A DNA stretch of 17,291 nucleotides. Origin: JBFHNV01 sp965365655. Its GTDB lineage: Bacteria; Pseudomonadota; Gammaproteobacteria; HK1. This document shows, piece after piece, positions 13,853-17,291 of the stretch. Numbering within the stretch: the stretch's first letter is position 1; each line of letters begins with the position of its first letter. The DNA is taken from contig CBDUCN010000078.1 of NCBI GenBank assembly GCA_965365655.1, positions 1 through 17,291 of the forward strand, written 5' to 3'. Below the pieces are notes generated by a model. That model saw nothing but the letters and a program-made list of their open reading frames with translations. It had not been told where the DNA came from and did not search any database. The translations under genes and the position numbers were made by a program.

Positions 13853-15007
13853 TCAGGCGCGCGCGTCGCGGATCATGTTGCGGGCGATGATGAGCTGCTG
13901 GATCTGGCTGGTGCCCTCGTAGATCCTGAACAGCCGCACGTCGCGATAGAAGCGCTCCACGTGGTAGTCCGCAATGTAGCCGGCGCCGCCGTGGACCTGC
14001 ACCGCGCGATCCGCGACGCGGCCCACCATCTCGGTGCACCAGTACTTGCAGATGCTGGCCTCGGTGCTCACGTCGCGCCCCTCGTCGCGCCGGCGCGCCG
14101 TCTCCACGACCATGCATCGTCCCGCGTAGGCTTCGGCCTTGCTGTCGGCCAGCATCGCCTGAACGAGCTGGAATTCGGCGATCGGCTTGCCGAACTGCTC
14201 GCGCTCCAGCGCATAGGCGAGCGACATGTCGATGAGCCGCTCGGCCACCGCCACGCTCACCGCCGCGATGTGGATGCGGCCGCGGTCCAGGGTCTTCATC
14301 GCGGTCTTGAAGCCCTGTCCCTCGCGATCGCCGATCAACGCGTCGGCGGACACCTTGCACTCGTCGAAGATCACGTCGCACACCTGTGCGCCCTTCTGGC
14401 CCATCTTGCGCTCCGGCGTGCCCAGCGACAGGCCCGGCGCGTCGCGCGGCACCAGGAACGCGGACACGCCGTGCGCGCCGCGGCTGTCGGGATCGGTGCG
14501 CGCGAACACCGTGAACAGGCCCGCGACGTGCGCATTGGTGATGTAGCGCTTGGCGCCGTTGAGCACCCAGCCGTTGCCGTCGCGGCGCGCGCTGGTGCGA
14601 AGCGAGCCGGCGTCGGAGCCGGCGCCCGGCTCGGTGAGGGCGAAGGAGCCGATGATCTCGCCGGCCGCCAGCTTCGGCAGGTAGTGGCGCTTCTGCGCCT
14701 CGGTGCCGTCCATGACCAGGCCCTGGGAGCCGATGCCGATGTTGGTGCCGATCACCGATCGGAACGCGGGCGAGGTGCGTCCGAGCTCGAAGGCCACGCG
14801 CACCTCCTCGCTCATCGTGAGGCCCAGGCCGCCGTACTCCTCGGGAATGGTCAGGCCGAACAGGCCCAGCTCGCGCATCTCGCCGATGATCGCGTCGGGC
14901 ACGCGGTCATCGGCGTCTACGTCGGACTCCAGCGGGATCAGCCGCTCGTCGACGAAGCGGCGCACCGTCGTGACGAGCTGCTCCAGCGTGTCGGGATCGA
15001 GGGACAT
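13853..15007 (-). CDS. acyl-CoA dehydrogenase
   Basis: A 384-residue FAD enzyme that makes trans-2-enoyl-CoA from acyl-CoA and passes electrons to electron-transfer flavoprotein. FALTEPGAGSDAGSL (122-136) is signature 1; the C-terminal part has QVHGGAGYIADYHVERFYRD. The predicted catalytic base is Glu364 in RIYEGTSQIQQL, placed as in short- and medium-chain enzymes, not as in isovaleryl-CoA dehydrogenase. Length is normal. ATG 15007 has GGAGAG five to six bases upstream. It begins only 14 bases after the stop of the AidB-like gene, so they form one transcript. Chain length and branching of the substrate are unknown. Confidence 0.95.
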   Translation of the reverse strand: MSLDPDTLEQLVTTVRRFVDERLIPLESDVDADDRVPDAIIGEMRELGLFGLTIPEEYGGLGLTMSEEVRVAFELGRTSPAFRSVIGTNIGIGSQGLVMDGTEAQKRHYLPKLAAGEIIGSFALTEPGAGSDAGSLRTSARRDGNGWVLNGAKRYITNAHVAGLFTVFARTDPDSRGAHGVSAFLVPRDAPGLSLGTPERKMGQKGAQVCDVIFDECKVSADALIGDREGQGFKTAMKTLDRGRIHIAAVSVAVAERLIDMSLAYALEREQFGKPIAEFQLVQAMLADSKAEAYAGRCMVVETARRRDEGRDVSTEASICKYWCTEMVGRVADRAVQVHGGAGYIADYHVERFYRDVRLFRIYEGTSQIQQLIIARNMIRDARA

Positions 15008-15021
15008 CGGGCTCTCCGGGT

Positions 15022-16881
15022 TCAGTCGAGCAGGGACGCGGCCCGGTCGGCGGTGACCGGTGCGGCGTCCAGCAGGTGGTCGATGCAGGCGCGCTCCCAC
15101 GGGCGGTGGCCCGCGTCCAGCGGATCCTGCGCGGCGAGGCGGTGGTCCAGCACCATGCGCGCGAGCAGCAGCCGGCGTGCGTCCTCGCCGCGGGCGCCGA
15201 GCGCCGCGCCCTCGGCCGCGAGCAGGACCGCGCTGGCGGCGTCGTACAGCGCGGTGGCCGCGCGACGGCACAGGTCTTGCGCGGTGTCGTCGTCGGCGAT
15301 GCGCCCGACCTGCACGGTCGCGCGCTCCAGCGCGTGGGCGAGATCCGTGCGCAGCCGGCCCGGCAGCCGCGCGCTGCCCTCGAGAATGTCGTGCAGCGCC
15401 CGCGCGAGCGCCTCGTGGCCGCGGTCCTTCGCCGCCGCGCGGCGCACCGCGTCCAGGGCGACGATGTTCGAGGTGCCTTCCCACAGCACGCCCACGTGGG
15501 CGTCGCGCACCAGCCGTGCCGACACCCAGTCCTCGATGTAGCCGTTGCCGCCGCGCACCTCCATCGCCGCGGTGGCGACGCGGATGTTGTCGCGGCACGC
15601 GCGCAGCTTCAGCAGCGGCGTGAGGATGCGCAGCAGGGCCGCGGCACCTTCCGTCTCGCGCTGCACCGCGTGCATCACGCGCGCGGTGTAACAGGTCACC
15701 GACAGCGCCTGCTCCGTGGGCAGCAGGATCTTCATGAGCTGGCGGCGCATCAGCGGGAATCCGGCGACCCGGCGGCCGAACGCGATGCGCCCCTCGGCCG
15801 CCGCGCGCGCCTCGTTCCAGCAGCGGCGCATCATCGCGGCGGCGCGCACGCCGTGGGACAGGCGCGACAGGTTCACCTGGTCCAGCATCTGCTTCAGTCC
15901 GCGCGACGGGTCGCCCACGAGGTACGCGAGCGCCCCCTCCAGCTTCACCTCGCCGCTGGCCATCGAGCGCGTGCCCAGCTTGTCCTTCAGGCGCACGATC
16001 CGGCACGCGTTGCGGGTGCCGTCGTCGAGGACGCGCGGCATCAGGAACAGCGCGAGGCCGCGGGTGCCGGCCGGCGCGTCCTCGGGGCGCGCGAGCAGCA
16101 TCGCGACATCGGCGTCGGTATGCGAGCAGAACCATTTCTCGCCGTACAGCCGCCAGTGATCGCCGTCGGGCACCGCGACGGTCTCGATCGCGCCGACGTC
16201 GGAGCCGCCGGCCTTCTCGGTCATGAACTGCGTGCCGGTGAGGCGCTCGCCCGGGTCCTGGCTCAGCATGCGGTCGAGGTAGCGCCGCTTCAGTGCCTCG
16301 TCGCCATAGCGCGCGAGCAGGAAGGCCGAGGTGTCGCTGACGCTCACCGGGCACATGATCCCGAACTCCGCCTGCACGAAGAGGTACTGGAACGCGTACT
16401 TCGCGAGCGGCGGCAGCGGCCTCGGCTCGCCCAGCACGCCGGCACGGTGGCTCATCGCGTGCAGCCCCAGATCCTCGAACGCGATGCGCTCCATCTCTTG
16501 GTAGGCCGGGTGGTACTCGATCCACTCCTGGTCGCGGCCGAAGCGGTCCCGCGGGTGCAGCACCGGCGGGTGGCGGTCGGCCTCGGCGGCGAGCGCGTCC
16601 AGCCGGCCGCCGGCCAGCCGTCCGAGCCGCTCGTAGTGCGGCCACAGGCGCCGGCGCACCGACTCGTCCAGGTACAGGCCCAGCAGCGCCTGCAGGCTCG
16701 CGTCGAGCGCGAAGAAGTCCTGGCCGCGGCAGTCGGGCGCGACGGCCCTGGATCCCGTGGGCGTCGGCACGGCCGTGTCGGTGGCGGCGCCTGCCGCGTC
16801 CTCGGCGGGCCCGGGCGCGCCGTCCGCGGGGCCCGCCGGCCCGTCGCCGGCGCCGCGGTGCGTCTTCAGTGGCGTGGACAT
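15022..16881 (-). CDS. AidB-like acyl-CoA dehydrogenase family protein
   Basis: A 619-residue flavoprotein of the large acyl-CoA dehydrogenase group. From about residue 90 on it follows the AidB pattern: HPAYQEM, FMTEKAGGSDV, EKWFCSHTDADVAMLLARPE, FLMPRVLDDGTRNACRIVRLKDKLGTRSMAS and AMEVRGGNGYIEDW. Glu468 (LWEGTSNIVALD) is at the position of the catalytic base. E. coli AidB is an alkylation-response protein with DNA affinity, but most members of this group sit in catabolic operons, and its position before a second acyl-CoA dehydrogenase favours a metabolic role. Residues 1-50 are an Ala/Gly/Pro-rich, probably disordered extension. ATG 16881 is firm: GGAGGAGG lies five bases upstream. A candidate -10 box lies 26 bases before the start. 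Confidence 0.92.
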   Translation of the reverse strand: MSTPLKTHRGAGDGPAGPADGAPGPAEDAAGAATDTAVPTPTGSRAVAPDCRGQDFFALDASLQALLGLYLDESVRRRLWPHYERLGRLAGGRLDALAAEADRHPPVLHPRDRFGRDQEWIEYHPAYQEMERIAFEDLGLHAMSHRAGVLGEPRPLPPLAKYAFQYLFVQAEFGIMCPVSVSDTSAFLLARYGDEALKRRYLDRMLSQDPGERLTGTQFMTEKAGGSDVGAIETVAVPDGDHWRLYGEKWFCSHTDADVAMLLARPEDAPAGTRGLALFLMPRVLDDGTRNACRIVRLKDKLGTRSMASGEVKLEGALAYLVGDPSRGLKQMLDQVNLSRLSHGVRAAAMMRRCWNEARAAAEGRIAFGRRVAGFPLMRRQLMKILLPTEQALSVTCYTARVMHAVQRETEGAAALLRILTPLLKLRACRDNIRVATAAMEVRGGNGYIEDWVSARLVRDAHVGVLWEGTSNIVALDAVRRAAAKDRGHEALARALHDILEGSARLPGRLRTDLAHALERATVQVGRIADDDTAQDLCRRAATALYDAASAVLLAAEGAALGARGEDARRLLLARMVLDHRLAAQDPLDAGHRPWERACIDHLLDAAPVTADRAASLLD

Positions 16882-16906
16882 GGCGGCCTCCTCCGGTGGC
16901 GCGGCA

Positions 16907-16912
16907 ATGATA
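16907..16912 (-). promoter_or_regulatory. candidate -10 box of the acyl-CoA dehydrogenase operon
   Basis: Minus-strand TATCAT (16912-16907), five of six matches, in a small AT-richer patch. The predicted start near 16900 gives a leader of about 19 bases that holds the strong Shine-Dalgarno at 16887-16894. No clear -35 box is visible (GGACCC at 17 bases), so an activator may be needed. Between this box and the repeat at 17103 I see nothing further. Confidence 0.35.
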
Positions 16913-17102
16913 GTGCTTTCAGCGGCGGCGGGTCCGCGCGCCGTCGCGTCCCCGTCGGCGCGCGGCCCGCGCCGCGGTCCCGGGCGCACCGCGCAGCGGC
17001 GCCGTCGCGTGCCGCGCGCCAGCCCCGTGCGCCGGCCACGGCAGCGTCCTCGCGCCCGGTGCGGCGATGCATGCGCGCCCGGCCCGGACGTCACACGTTC
17101 CG

Positions 17103-17291
17103 CGTGCACGCCACCCGCGTTCGGTGCGTGGACGCCACTCGCGTGCGGTGCGTGAAGCCCACCGGCGTGCGGTGCGTGAAGCCCACCGACGTGCGGGGCG
17201 TGATGCCCATCGGCGCGCGGTGCGTGATGCCCATCGGCGCGCGGTGCGTGATGCCCATCAGCGCGCGGTGCGTGATGCCCATCAGCGCGCG
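17103..17291. repeat. 24-bp tandem repeat (minisatellite), cut by the window edge
   Basis: Seven full 24-base units and one partial one start at 17103, 17127, 17151, 17175, 17199, 17223, 17247 and 17271. All begin CGTG; the right-hand consensus is CGTGATGCCCATCGGCGCGC followed by GGTG. Units 5 and 6 are identical, 7 and 8 match each other, and units drift stepwise toward the left, so the array has aged from the left. As 24 is a multiple of three, all frames stay open: the minus strand reads as an octapeptide repeat (MGITHRAP, later VGFTHRTP and VASTHRTR) ending at a TGA at 17091, and the plus strand as VMPIGARC. Whether either is translated cannot be decided here. No spacers, so not CRISPR. 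Confidence 0.9.

Noticed and set aside
13487..15541. 684-codon open frame on the plus strand
   Set aside because: Antisense to the dioxygenase and both acyl-CoA dehydrogenases, which carry full catalytic motifs; the translated product has low complexity and no domain.
15022..16881. A DNA-alkylation response gene (aidB proper)
   Set aside because: Sequence is AidB-like but there are no ada/alk neighbours or adaptive-response signals, and it is 14 bases from another acyl-CoA dehydrogenase gene.
17103..17291. CRISPR array
   Set aside because: Units are directly contiguous with no unique spacers and drift gradually, as in a minisatellite.

Overview
The window is very GC-rich, and nearly every gene has a long antisense shadow reading frame. 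Gene content points to an aerobic proteobacterium with an acyl-CoA-based catabolic lifestyle: a single-domain BLUF photoreceptor, an AtuA-family pair, an AidB-like acyl-CoA dehydrogenase, a nitronate monooxygenase, a class III CoA-transferase and a SmtB/CDF metal pair. Beta- or Gammaproteobacteria are the most likely groups. This is inference from gene content; there is no rRNA or tRNA here to settle it. I found no CRISPR array, prophage or insertion sequence.

Layout, left to right. (1) 1-900, minus: a SmtB-type metal-sensing repressor followed by a cation efflux transporter cut by the window edge. (2) 1046-2639, minus: a branched-chain aminotransferase followed by an uncharacterised protein. 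(3) 2776-3348, plus: a small exported cysteine-containing protein of unknown function. (4) 3420-5074, minus: an AtuA-family protein and its separate C-terminal-domain protein, overlapping by ATGA. (5) 5212-7010, plus: a two-helix membrane protein overlapping by ATGA with a CaiB/BaiF CoA-transferase. (6) 7131-10847, minus: a LysR regulator, a doubtful 73-residue frame, a glyoxalase-like (VOC) protein, a BLUF blue-light sensor and a nitronate monooxygenase. (7) 10848-11130: a divergent control region with a near-textbook LysR operator, and on the plus strand a 28-residue membrane microprotein followed at once by a strong hairpin. (8) 11160-16881, minus: an AidB-like acyl-CoA dehydrogenase, a second acyl-CoA dehydrogenase, a TauD/TfdA dioxygenase and a thiamine-pyrophosphate enzyme, probably one catabolic operon. 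(9) 17103-17291: a 24-bp tandem repeat running off the right edge.

How the genes may work together. The four-gene unit on the right (two flavin dehydrogenases, a 2-oxoglutarate oxygenase, a ThDP enzyme), with a CoA-transferase and an AtuA pair a few kilobases away, suggests breakdown of an unusual, perhaps branched or isoprenoid, carboxylic acid through CoA thioesters. The substrate cannot be read from the sequence. The LysR region looks self-regulated and seems to drive a dedicated microprotein transcript, which is the least expected feature here. Four gene-end boundaries carry GC-rich hairpins without T-tracts, and two promoters sit so close to start codons that leaderless messages are likely.
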